A stretch of DNA of 64,000 nt from Salipiger sp. H15 (GCF_040409955.1 NZ_CP123386.1:1-64000), one strand, 5' to 3'. Shown: positions 25,785 through 34,703, counted from the stretch's first letter. Translations and numbers: made by a program. Notes: a model not told the origin generated them from the letters alone.

Positions 25785-26685
25785 TGTCTCCGCAACGCCC
25801 GCCGCTGCGGCGGCAGCCCGGTCGCAGGGCGCGGGCATGAAGACCGCGCTGCGCTGGGGGCTCTACGTCATCCTCGGCCTCTTCGCGGTCTACTACCTGA
25901 TGCCGCTCTTCGTGATGGTCACCACCTCGCTGAAAAGCCTCGAGGAGATCCGCACCGGCGATCTCGTCGCGCTGCCGCGCGAGGTGACCTTCGATGCCTG
26001 GGCCAAGGCCTGGTCGGGTGCCTGCACCGGCATCCAGTGCGAGGGCGTGCGCCCCTATTTCTGGAACTCGGTGCTGATCGCGGTGCCGGGCGTGCTGATC
26101 TCCACCCTCCTGGGCGCGGTGAACGGCTACGTGATCGCGCAATGGCGCTTCAAGGGTGCCAACATCATCTTCGCGCTGATGCTCTTCGGCTGCTTCATCC
26201 CCTTCCAGGTCGTGCTGCTGCCGATGGCGCGCCTGCTCGGCGTGATGGGCATCGCGGGCACGATCCCGGGCCTCGTCTTCGTGCACGTGATCTACGGCAT
26301 CGGCTTCACCACGCTGTTCTTCCGCAACTACTACGTCACGATCCCGCAGGAGCTGGTGAAGGCGGCCAAGGTCGACGGCGCGGGCTTCCTGCGCATCTTC
26401 TGGTCGATCTTCCTGCCGCTCAGCATCCCGATCATCGTGGTCAGCGTGATCTGGCAGTTCACCCAGATCTGGAACGACTTCCTCTTCGGTGTCTCCTTCA
26501 GCTCGGCCGGCACCCAGCCGGTGACCGTGGCGCTCAACAACATCGTCAACTCGACGACGGGCGTGAAGGAATACAACGTGGACATGGCCGCCGCGATCAT
26601 CGCCGCGCTGCCGACGCTCCTCGTCTACGTCGTCGCCGGCAAATACTTCATCCGCGGTCTGACCGCCGGATCCGTCAAAGGATGA
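25777..26685 (+). CDS. gtsC: Sugar ABC transporter permease (GtsC-like)
   Basis: This is a 302-residue MalG-type permease with six membrane helices starting near residue 30 after a polar Ala-rich N-terminus. The EAA loop reads AAKVDGAGFLRIFWSIFLPLS near residue 203. A Cys-containing periplasmic loop (SGACTGIQCEGVRP) near residue 80 is seen in the glucose-type subgroup. The stop lies six bases before the ATPase start, and its terminal AAAGGA serves as that gene's ribosome site, so the genes are coupled. Confidence 0.88.
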   Translation: MTDVSATPAAAAAARSQGAGMKTALRWGLYVILGLFAVYYLMPLFVMVTTSLKSLEEIRTGDLVALPREVTFDAWAKAWSGACTGIQCEGVRPYFWNSVLIAVPGVLISTLLGAVNGYVIAQWRFKGANIIFALMLFGCFIPFQVVLLPMARLLGVMGIAGTIPGLVFVHVIYGIGFTTLFFRNYYVTIPQELVKAAKVDGAGFLRIFWSIFLPLSIPIIVVSVIWQFTQIWNDFLFGVSFSSAGTQPVTVALNNIVNSTTGVKEYNVDMAAAIIAALPTLLVYVVAGKYFIRGLTAGSVKG

Positions 26686-26690
26686 TCCCC

Positions 26691-27788
26691 ATGGCTCCGA
26701 TCCTCGATATCCAGCACCTCTACAAGAACTACGGCGCGACCGAGATCCTCAAGGACATCAACGTCTCGATCGAACCGGGCGATTTCCTCGTGCTCGTCGG
26801 CCCCTCGGGCTGCGGCAAGTCCACGCTGCTCAACTGCATCGCCGGGCTCGAGCCGATCTCGGGCGGCACGCTCAAGATCGGCGGCGTCGACATGACCCAT
26901 GTCTCGCCCAAGGACCGCGACATCGCCATGGTGTTCCAGTCCTACGCGCTCTACCCGACGATGAGCGTCGCCAAGAACATCACCTTCGGCATGAAGGTCC
27001 GCGGCGTCGATCAGGCGACGCAGGACCGCAAGCTTGCCGAGGTGGCCCGCCAGCTGCAGATCGAGCCGCTGCTGAAGCGCCGTCCCGGCCAGCTCTCGGG
27101 CGGCCAGCGGCAGCGCGTGGCGATGGGCCGGGCGCTGGTGCGCGATCCCAAGCTCTTCCTCTTCGACGAGCCGCTGTCGAACCTCGACGCCAAGCTGCGG
27201 GTCGAGATGCGCACCGAGATCAAGTCGCTGCACCAGCGGCTCGGCGCGTCGATGGTCTACGTGACCCACGACCAGATCGAGGCGATGACGCTGGCGACCA
27301 AGATCGTCGTGATGAAGGGCGGCGTGATCCAGCAGATCGGCACCCCGGCCGAGATCTACAACAAGCCCGCCAACCTCTTCGTCGCGGACTTCATGGGCTC
27401 GCCGGCGATGAACCTGATCCCGGCGAAGGCGCGCGCCAACGGCGTCGGCACCAAGCTCGAGATCGCGCGGCCGGGTGCCGAGCCGATCGTGCTCACCGAC
27501 ACCCGCGCGAAGAACCTGCCCGAGGACGTGATCCTCGGCCTGCGCCCCGAGGACATCTCGGAGCCCGGCTACCGCTCGGGCGAGAGCGTGCAGGAAGCGC
27601 AGTGCAAGGTCGAGATCGTCGAGCCCGCGGGCGCGGACACCTACGTGATGACCACGCTCGGCGGCAAGCAGATCACCGCGCGGCTTCATGCCGAGACCGC
27701 GGCGGCGCCTGGCGCGGCGCATACCTTCGCCTTCGACCTCGGCAAGGTCTCGTACTTCAACCCGGGCACCGGCGAGCGCATCCTCTGA
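26691..27788 (+). CDS. gtsD: Sugar ABC transporter ATP-binding protein (MalK/UgpC-type)
   Basis: This is a 365-residue ATPase of the MalK class. Walker A is GPSGCGKST near residue 38, the Q-loop is in VFQSYALYPTMSV, the ABC signature is LSGGQRQRVAMGRA near residue 132, Walker B is LFLFDEPLSNLDAKLR and the switch His is in VTHDQ. A C-terminal TOBE-type regulatory domain follows, with GLRPEDI near residue 283. The ATG at 26691 is preferred to the one at 26682 because AAAGGA at 26677-26682 gives correct spacing. A 30-base palindromic terminator lies 38 bases after the stop. Confidence 0.92.
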   Translation: MAPILDIQHLYKNYGATEILKDINVSIEPGDFLVLVGPSGCGKSTLLNCIAGLEPISGGTLKIGGVDMTHVSPKDRDIAMVFQSYALYPTMSVAKNITFGMKVRGVDQATQDRKLAEVARQLQIEPLLKRRPGQLSGGQRQRVAMGRALVRDPKLFLFDEPLSNLDAKLRVEMRTEIKSLHQRLGASMVYVTHDQIEAMTLATKIVVMKGGVIQQIGTPAEIYNKPANLFVADFMGSPAMNLIPAKARANGVGTKLEIARPGAEPIVLTDTRAKNLPEDVILGLRPEDISEPGYRSGESVQEAQCKVEIVEPAGADTYVMTTLGGKQITARLHAETAAAPGAAHTFAFDLGKVSYFNPGTGERIL

Positions 27789-27825
27789 GCGCAGCCCGGC
27801 CCGTGCGGCCCCGGCGGTAGACATG

Positions 27826-27855
27826 GGCGCGGCGACAGGATCCTGTCGCCGCGCC
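27826..27855 (+). terminator. Perfect palindromic terminator of the sugar ABC operon
   Basis: The 15-base arms GGCGCGGCGACAGGA and TCCTGTCGCCGCGCC are perfect complements with no spacer, followed by CTTTCC. Position 38 bases after the ATPase stop and very high stem strength make it a likely transcription terminator. Confidence 0.75.
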
Positions 27856-28205
27856 TTTCCATTTGCGGCGCGCTTGGCCGAGACCCGCGCATGGGCCTTG
27901 CGGGTTTCGTGATCACGCTTGCGCCACCGGGGTGCGCTGACTACCCTCCGGGGAAGGGCGCAGGTGGGGTATGCGCGCCCGCAGGTCGGTTTCCAAATCC
28001 ATTTCGATCACCACGTCCGCGCCGCAGATTTCGCGGTGCCCCCGTCTCGACGCCTTGAACGAGTGCCTATCGGCCGCCCCGCCTGCGGGTCTGCCGAGCC
28101 GTTCCCGTGCCCGGCCCGCCCGGTTTTCCGCGAGTTCACCCCGGTTCCCCGATCCGCCCCCTGTCCATGCAGGGCGTGCTCCGCGCCATCCACCCGGAGA
28201 ACGGC
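27856..28205. other. Intergenic region before the glycosidase
   Basis: About 350 bases without a supported gene. A reading frame open from 28107 extends into the glycosidase, but its extra N-terminus lacks a ribosome site and a coding look. The promoter of the glycosidase gene should lie here; I see no clear operator or RNA structure beyond the upstream terminator. Confidence 0.45.
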
Positions 28206-29909
28206 ATGCCCGAGGCGCTGCCCCTTTCCGTCGCTCCTGCCGGTGCGCCCGCCGAGGCGGCGCTCTTCGGTGGCAACGTGCTGGCGCCGCGCGGAGAGAT
28301 GACCGGCGACGGCTCCTATGCCGAGGCGATCGAGGCGCTGGGGGTCACCGGGCTGCGCTACCCGGGCGGCTCGCTCACCGAGTATTACTTCGACCTCGGC
28401 AACCCCGACGCCGCGACCGCCACCCATGCCGTCACCGGGGCCGAGACCGGCTTCATCCCGATCTCGGAGTTCATGGCCTACGCGGGCGAGGCCGGCCACG
28501 CGGTGACCATCGTGCTGCCGACCCGCGACCAGCTTTCGGAGGACATGGACGCGACCGGCAACCGCCTGCCGCAGATCGACGAGGAGGAGCTGCGCGATTT
28601 CGTGCATGACCTCGCCTCGGGCGTCTATGGCGAGGCCGAGATCGCGGCGCTGGAGATCGGCAACGAATACTGGGGCTCGGGCGAGATGACGGCGGTGGAA
28701 TACGGCCGCCTCGCCGCGCAGATGGCCGAGATCGTCGCCGACGAGCTGGCGCTGGTGGCCGAGGTGCAGGGCATCGACACGAGCGAGATCCGCGTGCTGG
28801 CGCAGATGGGGCAGAACTACGGGAGCTCGAGCCTCTCGGACGACTACGCGGGCTGGCGGGCCGAGGACATCATCGCCGACCTTTCGGCGAGCTACCCCGG
28901 TGCCGGGCTGGGCAGCGGCAACATCCGCGGCAATGGCGAGGTCAACTGGTCCGAGGTGACGAACGCGCTGGTGCGCATGGGCTTCGAGACGGAAGAGCAG
29001 CAGGAGGCGCTCGACGGGGTGATCGCGCATGTCTACGCCCGCGGCGAAGAGGACGGCCGCGCCTACGATCTCGACGTGATCCGCAACAGCTGGCTCGAGC
29101 AGGAAGGCTTCGGCCATCTCGAGGTGCATGTCACCGAATGGAACCTGAAATCCTCGGAGAACATCGACCCGCACACGGGCTACGGCCTGCTCCAGGCGCA
29201 GGAGATGCTCGAGATCGTCGAGGATTTCCTCGAGGCGGGGGTCGATCAGGCGCATGTCTGGCCGCTCATCCAGAACACGCCGAACGCGCTCTCGACGGGC
29301 CATGCCTACGGCGGCAGCACCGTGGCGGGAGAGATGTTCGCGATGATGTCGGCGGAGATCCCCGGCAAGACGCTGCTCGATTTCACCCCCGGCGACGGCA
29401 GCGGCACCGAGGCGGACCTGCCGGATGTCGAGGTGCATGGCTTCGCCGGGGGCGGCGACCTGCTTTTCTACGTCACCTCGCAAAGCGGCGCGGGCAGCGT
29501 GACCGACCTTGACCTGTCGGGACTCGTCACGGGTTTCGGCAGCATGGAGATCACCCGGCTCGGCGTCGCCGCAGGGGCGGACGCGGGGGATGCGCGCGCG
29601 GCGCCGGTGCTGGAAAGCCTCGACCCGGAGGAGGTCTACCGGGACGGGCTGCTCGAGGCCGATCTTGCGCCGCACGAGATCCTGCAGGTGGTGATCCGGG
29701 ACGTGACGCCGAGCGAGGCCTTCGCGCCGCTGCTGGCGACCCTCGAGGGCGAGGAGGCGGAGGACCCGGATCTTCCGGTGCTCGACCCGCCCGAGGACGA
29801 GGCGGACGCGGAGATCCCCGATGGTGGGGACGGAGGCGAGGACAGCGGCTGGGGCGCGGTCGCGATGCTGCTGGCGCTGCTGCCGCTGGCCGGGCTTCTG
29901 GCGGGCTGA
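28206..29909 (+). CDS. Clan GH-A-like glycoside hydrolase with C-terminal membrane tail
   Basis: This is a 567-residue protein that looks like a retaining glycosidase of the GH39/GH51 type. The candidate acid/base is Glu154 in EIGNEYWG and the candidate nucleophile is Glu311 in VTEWNLKS, the normal spacing for a TIM barrel; GLRYPGGSLTEYYFDLG near residue 50 resembles arabinofuranosidases. The ATG at 28206 is chosen for the GGAGA five bases upstream. There is no signal peptide at this start, yet the protein ends in an acidic linker and a hydrophobic stretch (WGAVAMLLALLPLAGLLAG) like a C-terminal sorting or anchor tail. How it is exported is unclear. The substrate is unknown. Confidence 0.7.
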   Translation: MPEALPLSVAPAGAPAEAALFGGNVLAPRGEMTGDGSYAEAIEALGVTGLRYPGGSLTEYYFDLGNPDAATATHAVTGAETGFIPISEFMAYAGEAGHAVTIVLPTRDQLSEDMDATGNRLPQIDEEELRDFVHDLASGVYGEAEIAALEIGNEYWGSGEMTAVEYGRLAAQMAEIVADELALVAEVQGIDTSEIRVLAQMGQNYGSSSLSDDYAGWRAEDIIADLSASYPGAGLGSGNIRGNGEVNWSEVTNALVRMGFETEEQQEALDGVIAHVYARGEEDGRAYDLDVIRNSWLEQEGFGHLEVHVTEWNLKSSENIDPHTGYGLLQAQEMLEIVEDFLEAGVDQAHVWPLIQNTPNALSTGHAYGGSTVAGEMFAMMSAEIPGKTLLDFTPGDGSGTEADLPDVEVHGFAGGGDLLFYVTSQSGAGSVTDLDLSGLVTGFGSMEITRLGVAAGADAGDARAAPVLESLDPEEVYRDGLLEADLAPHEILQVVIRDVTPSEAFAPLLATLEGEEAEDPDLPVLDPPEDEADAEIPDGGDGGEDSGWGAVAMLLALLPLAGLLAG

Positions 29910-30054
29910 TCTGCGCCTGGGTCCGGAGCGGGGTGGCGCGGCAGCACCATGCGCGCCGCGTGTCGCCGCCGTGCAGATCGCGCTGGACGCCGCCCCGCGC
30001 GCTGGCCAAGACTTGGCGCGCGGCCGAAGGGGCCGCGACCACCGGATTGCACCC

Positions 30055-31338
30055 ATGGCAGACTTCCCGCGCAGCAACCTCTGGCACGCAAGCGCCGCCG
30101 AAAGCGTCTCCGCGCCGCCGCTTGGGGCGGACATCGACGTCGATCTGGCGATCATCGGCGGCGGTTTCACCGGCTGTTCCGCGGCGCTCGAGGCGGCCCG
30201 GCTCGGCGCCACGGTGGCGCTGCTCGAGGCGCAGGAGATCGGCCACGGCGGCTCCGGGCGGAACGTCGGGCTGGTCAATGCCGGGCTGTGGCTGCCGCCG
30301 GACCAGATTCTCGCGCAGATGGGGCCCGAAGCGGGGCTGCGGCTGATCGAGGCGCTCGGCGCGGCGCCCTCGCGGGTCTTCGGGCTGATCGAGCGCGAGG
30401 CGATCTCCTGCGAGGCGGTGCGCAGCGGCACGCTGCACCTTGCCCATGCGCCGCAGGGGGCGGCCGATCTCGCCTCCCGCCACCGGCAGGGCCGGGCGGT
30501 GGGTGCGCCGGTCGAGCTTCTCGACGCTGCCGAGACCGCGCGGCGGACCGGCTCGCAGGCCTTCCACGGCGCGCTGCTCGACCCGCGCGCGGGGACGGTG
30601 CAGCCGCTCGCCTATTGCCGCGGCCTTGCCCGCGCCGCGGGTGCGGCGGGCGCGCGGCTGCACGCGGGCACGCAGGTGACCGGCGTTGCGCGCTCCGGCA
30701 GCGGCTGGGAGATCCGCGCCGGCGGCCACCGTGTCCGGGCAGGGGCGCTGCTGATGGCGACCAATGCCTATCACCAGGGTTTCGCCGATCCCTTCAGCCC
30801 GGCCTACGTCGCGGTGCATTACAGCCAGTTCGCCACCGCGCCGCTGCCCGCGGAGGTGCGGGCGCGCCTGCTTCCGGGGGGCGAGGGCTGCTGGGACACG
30901 GCGCTGGTCATGTCCTCCTTCCGCACCGACCGGGCGGGGCGGCTGATCCTCGGGGCCATGGGCGACGCCGAGGGGCCCGGCGGGCGCGTGCACGCGGGCT
31001 GGGCGCGGCGCAAGCTCGCGCAGGTCTATCCCGAGCTTGCCGACATTCCCTTCGAGCACGCCTGGCAGGGGCGCATCGCGATGACAAGCGACCACGTGCC
31101 CAAGCTGGTGCGGGTCGGCCCGTCGGGGCTGGCGGTCTTCGGCTACTCGGGGCGGGGCATCGCGCCGGGCACGGTCTTCGGCACCGCCGCGGCCGAGGCG
31201 CTGCTCGAGGGGCGCGAGGACGGGCTGCCGATCGGCCCGATCGACAGCTACGCCGAGCGGTTCAGCCGGATCCGCGGCGGGTATTACGAGCTTGGCGCAA
31301 CGCTGACCCATGCAATTTCGCCGGGGCTGCTGGGGTAG
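30055..31338 (+). CDS. FAD-dependent oxidoreductase, DadA/glycine oxidase family
   Basis: This is a 427-residue protein of the DAO superfamily. The Rossmann FAD motif IIGGGFTGCSAALEAARLG is near residue 31 and the second-strand Glu is in VALLEAQE. A GHGGSGRNVGLVNAG motif near residue 64 and a C-terminal GYSGRGIAPGT block match putrescine/gamma-glutamylputrescine or D-amino-acid oxidoreductases. Such enzymes oxidise primary or secondary amines of amino acids or polyamines. The ATG at 30055 sits just before the conserved LWHASA start common to PuuB-like proteins, so a polyamine derivative is one candidate substrate. It appears to be transcribed alone. Confidence 0.82.
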   Translation: MADFPRSNLWHASAAESVSAPPLGADIDVDLAIIGGGFTGCSAALEAARLGATVALLEAQEIGHGGSGRNVGLVNAGLWLPPDQILAQMGPEAGLRLIEALGAAPSRVFGLIEREAISCEAVRSGTLHLAHAPQGAADLASRHRQGRAVGAPVELLDAAETARRTGSQAFHGALLDPRAGTVQPLAYCRGLARAAGAAGARLHAGTQVTGVARSGSGWEIRAGGHRVRAGALLMATNAYHQGFADPFSPAYVAVHYSQFATAPLPAEVRARLLPGGEGCWDTALVMSSFRTDRAGRLILGAMGDAEGPGGRVHAGWARRKLAQVYPELADIPFEHAWQGRIAMTSDHVPKLVRVGPSGLAVFGYSGRGIAPGTVFGTAAAEALLEGREDGLPIGPIDSYAERFSRIRGGYYELGATLTHAISPGLLG

Positions 31339-31830
31339 GATCGCGCCGGCAGGGGGGGAATTGACGGAAGTCCCGCAGGCGCGGGACCGTCGCCCGCCAG
31401 GGCTTTCGCGGATTCCACCACTGTGGTCAGAGGCTTGGCGTTGTTTCCGGGCGCGCGGGAGAGCCATGCACAAGGCGCAAGGCGGATCTTCCGATTCGGT
31501 AGTGGTTCCGCGCCGCGGCGAATGGCATTAATGGCTCATCGGCGCCACGCAGCGCCGAGGAATTTTCTAGAGGCTCTCCTCCTCCTCCCTGAGCCTCAGA
31601 AATCGGCGGCGACCCATCTCCTCCTCCCTAGGGTCGCCGCCACACTTCCTCCCTTCGACGTCCAGCACGCATCAAGCTGCCCCATCACGCGCTCTTGCGA
31701 CCCGTGCGCCGGATGGCTTCGTGCCCGCCTCGGGACATGCTACCAACATATTGGGAAACCATCAGAATCGGCGTCTTGACCGGGTCTGTCGGGGGACCTG
31801 CACCTGTGCGGTCGAAGGAGGGACTTGCGG
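31339..31830. other. Intergenic region carrying tandem hairpins
   Basis: This 492-base spacer has no convincing protein gene. Its centre carries three consecutive perfect hairpins: TCGGCGC/GCGCCGA at 31539-31558, then the two anti-Shine-Dalgarno loops annotated separately as a small RNA. The last part (31740-31830) holds the leader of the next gene, ending with GGAGGG at 31817-31822. Confidence 0.6.
31570..31641 (+). ncRNA. Cuckoo/CcsR-type small RNA with twin anti-SD hairpin loops
   Basis: Two tandem perfect hairpins lie within 72 bases. The first has 7-base arms GAGGCTC/GAGCCTC and a loop containing CCTCCTCCTCCC; the second has 11-base arms GGCGGCGACCC/GGGTCGCCGCC and a loop containing CCTCCTCCC. 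Paired hairpins each exposing CCUCCUCCC define the cuckoo family, including CcsR1-4 of Rhodobacter sphaeroides, which are stress-induced and affect C1 metabolism and pyruvate dehydrogenase. In that species they follow a DUF1127 gene; here no such gene is adjacent, so this would be an orphan copy. The exact 5' end and promoter are not identified. Confidence 0.75.
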
Positions 31831-32754
31831 ATGGAGAAGATCGAGACCGTCACCGTCGTCGGCACGGGGATCATCGGGGCAAGCTGGACGTGCCTCTTCC
31901 TCGCGCACGGGCTCGACGTGGTGGCCACCGACATCCGCGAGGGGGCCGAGGGCGAGTTGCGGGACGCGGTCGCGCGGGTCTGGCCGACGCTGCCGGACGC
32001 GGTGCGCGGCACCGGCAAGCGCGGGTCGCTGCGCTTCGAGCCCGAGCTCGAGGCCGCCTGCGCGGGCACCGGCTTCGTGCAGGAGAATGCGATCGAGCGG
32101 CTCGACGCGAAGGTCGAGCTCATGCGCCGCATCGACGCCGCGACCCCGCCCGGCGCGGTGATCGCCTCGAGTTCCTCGGCGATCTCCGTCACCGACATGC
32201 AGAGCGCCTGCGCCCATCCCGGGCGCGTGGTGCTGGGGCACCCGTTCAACCCGCCGCATCTCGTGCCGCTGGTCGAACTCGCGGGCGGCGAGCGGACCTC
32301 CGAGGAGGCGCTCGACGCGGCCGAGCGCTTCTACACGCGGCTCGGCAAGGTGCCGATCCGTCTGCGGAAGGAGATCTACGGCCACGTCGCCAACCGCCTT
32401 CAGGCCGCGATCTTCCGCGAGGCGATCCATCTTCTCGAAAGCGGCGTCGCCTCGGCCGAGGACATCGACCGCGCGGTCACCGAGGGTCCGGGCCTGCGGT
32501 GGGCGCTGATGGGGCCGCTGCTGACCTACCGGCTCGCCGGGGGCGAACGCGGTATGGAGGGCTTCTGGCAGATGTTCGCGCCGATGCAGGAGAAGCTCTG
32601 GGCGGAACTCGGAGCGCCGGTCCCCGACGCCGATCTGCAGGCGCGGGTCACCGGTGCGGTGGAGGCGTGTTACGCCGACCGGCCGGTGCGGGCGCAGGCC
32701 GAGGCGCGGGACAGCCGGTTGCGCGCGATCCTCGCGGTGAAGTCCGGAGGCTGA
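31831..32754 (+). CDS. 3-hydroxyacyl-CoA dehydrogenase family (L-carnitine dehydrogenase-like)
   Basis: This is a 307-residue NAD-dependent dehydrogenase. The N-terminal Rossmann motif VVGTGIIGASW is at residues 9-19, the catalytic region has SSSSAISVTDMQ near residue 112 and GHPFNPPHLVPLVEL near residue 136, and the C-terminal helical domain begins near residue 180. GHPFNPPHL and a single short C-terminal domain are shared with L-carnitine dehydrogenases as well as 3-hydroxybutyryl-CoA dehydrogenases. GGAGGG eight bases upstream supports the ATG. A BKACE enzyme encoded nearby on the other strand would fit cleavage of a beta-keto product, as in carnitine degradation. The genes are convergent, so the link is inference. 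Confidence 0.83.
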   Translation: MEKIETVTVVGTGIIGASWTCLFLAHGLDVVATDIREGAEGELRDAVARVWPTLPDAVRGTGKRGSLRFEPELEAACAGTGFVQENAIERLDAKVELMRRIDAATPPGAVIASSSSAISVTDMQSACAHPGRVVLGHPFNPPHLVPLVELAGGERTSEEALDAAERFYTRLGKVPIRLRKEIYGHVANRLQAAIFREAIHLLESGVASAEDIDRAVTEGPGLRWALMGPLLTYRLAGGERGMEGFWQMFAPMQEKLWAELGAPVPDADLQARVTGAVEACYADRPVRAQAEARDSRLRAILAVKSGG

Positions 32755-32809
32755 AGTGGCCGAAATGCTGGGCGGGCGCGGCGCCCATGGACGCCGCGCC
32801 TTGGCCGCG

Positions 32810-33718
32810 TCAGGCGGGAACCCGGCGCGCCTTGTTCGCCGTGGCGGTGAACTTGGTCGCCTGGTCGAAGCCGGTGTCGAGGTGCCGGGCGGTGCGGATG
32901 TCCGACATGCGCTCGAAGGCGGCGTGGAAATCCTCGGGGCTGCGCGCCTCGGGCGGCAGGTAGACGCCCTCGGTCTCGACCACGTGGACGATCGAGAAGA
33001 CCCCGGCGCCGGCACCGATGATGGTCTTCTTCGGGGCAAAATCCGAAGCCATGAAGACCACGGCGGGCGCCACCGCCTCGGGGGTCAGCTGCGCCGCATC
33101 CTCGGGCGCGAGCAGCCCGTCGGTCATCCCGGTCATGGCGAGGGGCGACAGCGCGTTGACGTGGATGCCGTAGCGCTCGCCCTCCTGCTGGAGCGTCGTC
33201 ATCAGGCCGATCATGCCGGCCTTGGCGGCGGCGTAGTTGGCCTGTCCGAAGTTGCCGTAGAGCCCCGAGCAGGAGGTGGTCAGGATGATCCGGCCATATC
33301 CCTGCTCGCGCATGATCTCCCAGACCGCGCGGCAGCAGTTCGCCGAGCCGGTGAGGTGGACGGCGAGCACGGTGGCGAAATCGCCCATCTCCATCTTGGC
33401 GAAGGAGCGGTCGCGCAGGATGCCGGCGTTGTTGACGAGGATGTCGACGCGGCCCCAGCGCGCCATCACCCGCGCCACCATCGCGGTCACCTCGGCGAAG
33501 TTCGACACGTCGGCGGGTTCGGCCACCGCCGCGCCGCCGAGCGCCTCGATCTCGGCGACCACGGCAAGCGCCGCTTCGCCCGGCTGGCCATCGGGGCCCG
33601 CCATGTCGTTGATCACCACGCGCGCCCCGGCGCGGGCGAGGGCGAGCGCGTGGCAGCGTCCCAGCCCGGCCCCGGCCCCGGTGACGATCGCCACCCGTCC
33701 TTCGAATTCGTTGCTCAT
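32810..33718 (-). CDS. SDR-family dehydrogenase (3R-hydroxyacyl-CoA dehydrogenase-like)
   Basis: This is a 302-residue short-chain dehydrogenase. It has the TGxxxGxG cofactor motif VTGAGAGLGRCHA near residue 13, NNAG near residue 98, and the catalytic Ser and YxxxK in TTSCSGLYGNFGQANYAAAK near residue 150. The long insertion after the first strand (VINDMAGPDGQPGEAA) and length are typical of the HSD17B4/MFE-2-like subgroup acting on acyl-CoA thioesters. It lies downstream of the BKACE gene on the same strand and is probably the last gene of the livKHMGF-SDR-BKACE-SDR unit. Confidence 0.85.
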   Translation of the reverse strand: MSNEFEGRVAIVTGAGAGLGRCHALALARAGARVVINDMAGPDGQPGEAALAVVAEIEALGGAAVAEPADVSNFAEVTAMVARVMARWGRVDILVNNAGILRDRSFAKMEMGDFATVLAVHLTGSANCCRAVWEIMREQGYGRIILTTSCSGLYGNFGQANYAAAKAGMIGLMTTLQQEGERYGIHVNALSPLAMTGMTDGLLAPEDAAQLTPEAVAPAVVFMASDFAPKKTIIGAGAGVFSIVHVVETEGVYLPPEARSPEDFHAAFERMSDIRTARHLDTGFDQATKFTATANKARRVPA

Positions 33719-33743
33719 GCCCTGCGTCCCCCGCTGGCTGGTC

Positions 33744-34679
33744 TCAGAAGTTCACCTGGTCGCCGCCCTTGAGCGACAGCATGGCACGCGCCTCGTCGGG
33801 CGTCGCGACGTCGAGCCCCAGCCCCTCGAGCACCTTGCGGATCCGGCGGACCTGCGCGGCGTTCGACTGCGCCAGCTGACCCGGCCCGTCCCAGAGCGAG
33901 TCCTCGAGCCCGACCCGCACGTTGCCGCCCATCGCGGCGGCCATCGTGGTGATCGGAAGCTGGTGGCGCCCCGCGCCGAGGACCGACCAGACGTAGTCGT
34001 CGCCGAACAGCCGGTCCGCCGTGCGCTTCATGTGCGCGACGTCGTCGGGATGCGTGCCGATGCCTCCCAGAATGCCGAAGACCGTCTGGATGAAAAGCGG
34101 ACCCTGCACAAGGTTCCTGTCGCGGAAGTGCGCGAGCGTGTAGAGGTGGCTGGTGTCGTAACACTCGAACTCGAAGCGCGTGCCGTTGCCCGAGCAGGTC
34201 TCGAGGATGCACTCGATGTCCTTGAACGTATTGCGGAACACCACGTCGCGGGTCTTCTCGAGATAGGCCGGTTCCCAGTCATATTTGAACTTGTCGTAGC
34301 GGCCGAGCATCGGGAAGAGCGCGAAGTTCATCGAGCCCATGTTGAGCGAGGCGACCTCGGGGGCGAGTCGCGCGGCGGGCTGCAGGCGCTCCTCGACGGT
34401 CATCGTCGGGCTGCCGCCGGTCGTGAGGTTGAGCACCGCGTCCGTCGCCTGCCGGATGCGCGGCAGGAACCGCAGGAAGGCCTCGGGGTCCTGCGTCGGC
34501 CGCCCGTCCTCGGGGTTTCGGGCGTGCAGGTGCAGGATCGAGGCGCCGGCCTCGGCGGCCCCGATGGCCTGCTTGGCAATCTGGTCGGGGGTCACCGGCA
34601 GGTGCGGCGACATGCTGGGGGTATGGATGCCGCCGGTGACGGCGCAGGTGACGATGACCTTGCGGGGGGCCTTTGCCAT
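33744..34679 (-). CDS. BKACE-family beta-keto acid cleavage enzyme (second copy)
   Basis: This 311-residue protein is the second BKACE in the window. It has the start KVIVTCAVTGGIHTPSMS, the metal-binding LHLHARNPEDGRP near residue 50, LTTGGSPTM near residue 84, NMGSMNFA near residue 113 and VGLEDSLW near residue 256. It is longer than the copy at 14757-15590 and belongs to a visibly different subgroup, so the substrates probably differ. It lies between two SDR genes downstream of a Liv-type transporter. A plausible chain is oxidation of a hydroxy acid by an SDR followed by acetyl-CoA-dependent cleavage of the beta-keto acid. GGAGAAGG precedes the ATG. Confidence 0.88.
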   Translation of the reverse strand: MAKAPRKVIVTCAVTGGIHTPSMSPHLPVTPDQIAKQAIGAAEAGASILHLHARNPEDGRPTQDPEAFLRFLPRIRQATDAVLNLTTGGSPTMTVEERLQPAARLAPEVASLNMGSMNFALFPMLGRYDKFKYDWEPAYLEKTRDVVFRNTFKDIECILETCSGNGTRFEFECYDTSHLYTLAHFRDRNLVQGPLFIQTVFGILGGIGTHPDDVAHMKRTADRLFGDDYVWSVLGAGRHQLPITTMAAAMGGNVRVGLEDSLWDGPGQLAQSNAAQVRRIRKVLEGLGLDVATPDEARAMLSLKGGDQVNF

Positions 34680-34703
34680 GGTCCTTCTCCGTTGCTTGCT
34701 GGG

